The notes under the pieces: model-generated | Database searches by the model: none | What the model was told of the DNA's origin: nothing | What the model saw: the letters and a program-made list of their open reading frames with translations, nothing else | Program-made: the position numbers and the translations under genes | Assembly (NCBI GenBank): GCA_013813775.1 | Contig: JACCRE010000210.1 | Coordinates: forward strand, 1 to 33,259 | DNA length: 33,259 bases | Origin: Planctomycetaceae bacterium | Lineage (GTDB): Bacteria > Planctomycetota > Planctomycetia > Planctomycetales > Planctomycetaceae | Direction of reading: 5' to 3' | In this document: in pieces, positions 33,179 to 33,259 of the stretch | Numbering within the stretch: the stretch's first letter is position 1 | Layout of the letters: each line of letters opens with the position of its first letter

Positions 33179-33259
33179 AAATTGAGGGTCATGAGGGAGG
33201 CCAAATCGGCAGCGTGTCGGGTCGGGATGTCGGTCAGGGTCTGTTCGATGGCCGCTCGA
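33142..33259 (-). CDS. 3' end of an unidentified gene running off the right edge
   Basis: A minus-strand frame is open from the window edge to a TGA at 33142-33144. It reads RAAIEQTLTDIPTRHAADLA and then SLMTLNFQRFDNVSLMAA. I do not recognise it. It overlaps the terminal non-family codons of the DUF1559 fragment, which suggests it is the newer arrival. Confidence 0.3.
   Translation of the reverse strand, partial: RAAIEQTLTDIPTRHAADLASLMTLNFQRFDNVSLMAA

Noticed and set aside
1-33259. tRNA, rRNA and phage integration sites
   Set aside because: No tRNA-like T-arm with a matching acceptor stem, no rRNA-like sequence and no integrase were seen.

Overview
The window is GC-rich, densely coding bacterial DNA from a member of the Planctomycetota. 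The evidence is protein content typical of that phylum: a DUF1549/DUF1553 cytochrome-c-type protein, a secreted pre-peptidase-domain (PPC) protein, a planctomycete cytochrome-c/WD40 protein, a DUF1573 protein, a DUF1559 pseudopilin fragment, FHA proteins, a PQQ-type propeller, and many hairpin repeats between genes. I cannot name a genus from sequence alone.

Layout. 1-1239: a ceramidase-like secreted enzyme (minus) whose 3' end is cut off near position 124 by unrelated DNA. 1379-5619 (minus): a dynamin-like membrane GTPase, an HExxH metallopeptidase-like protein and a TerC-family membrane protein. 5903-14256 (plus): three large secreted proteins in a row (PSD1, PPC, PSC/WD40). 14445-17468 (plus): a uronate-isomerase-like amidohydrolase and an FHA-GAF-SpoIIE phosphatase. 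17558-20411 (minus): a small planctomycete protein, an ECF sigma factor with its membrane partner, a 70-residue protein and an FHA protein with a nine-unit GYGPPP repeat. 20670-22902 (minus): lipM-like lipoate/octanoyl transferase overlapping gcvPB (glycine cleavage). 23096-25495 (plus): the YggS/DUF167 pair and a PQQ-type propeller. 25752-28040 (plus): a frameshifted DUF1573 gene, a small Cys-rich secreted protein and a C-terminally anchored membrane protein. 28101-28529 (minus): a STAS protein. 29050-32329 (plus): an EhpF/PaaK-like adenylating enzyme and an acylating-type aldehyde dehydrogenase, with a small-protein/retropepsin pair between them. 32507-33259: a SEC-C miniprotein, a DUF1559 fragment and the end of an unknown minus-strand frame.

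How the genes work together. The PSD1-PPC-PSC trio looks like one transcription unit for an exported haem-protein/propeller complex; two of its members carry the same kind of Ala/Glu/Lys-rich helix, which may let them associate. The sigma and anti-sigma genes overlap by ATGA and form a regulatory pair. GcvPB and the lipoyl-transfer enzyme serve the same glycine cleavage system, since GcvH carries lipoate. The adenylating enzyme and the dehydrogenase could together reduce a carboxylic acid to an aldehyde, as proposed for EhpF/EhpG.

The most noteworthy signals are an 11-bp tandem duplication that exactly explains the DUF1573 frameshift, a palindromic repeat that sits in frame inside gcvPB, the carboxylate-reduction pair interrupted by a retropepsin-like pair, a three-copy dispersed hairpin family, and gene truncations at both window ends.
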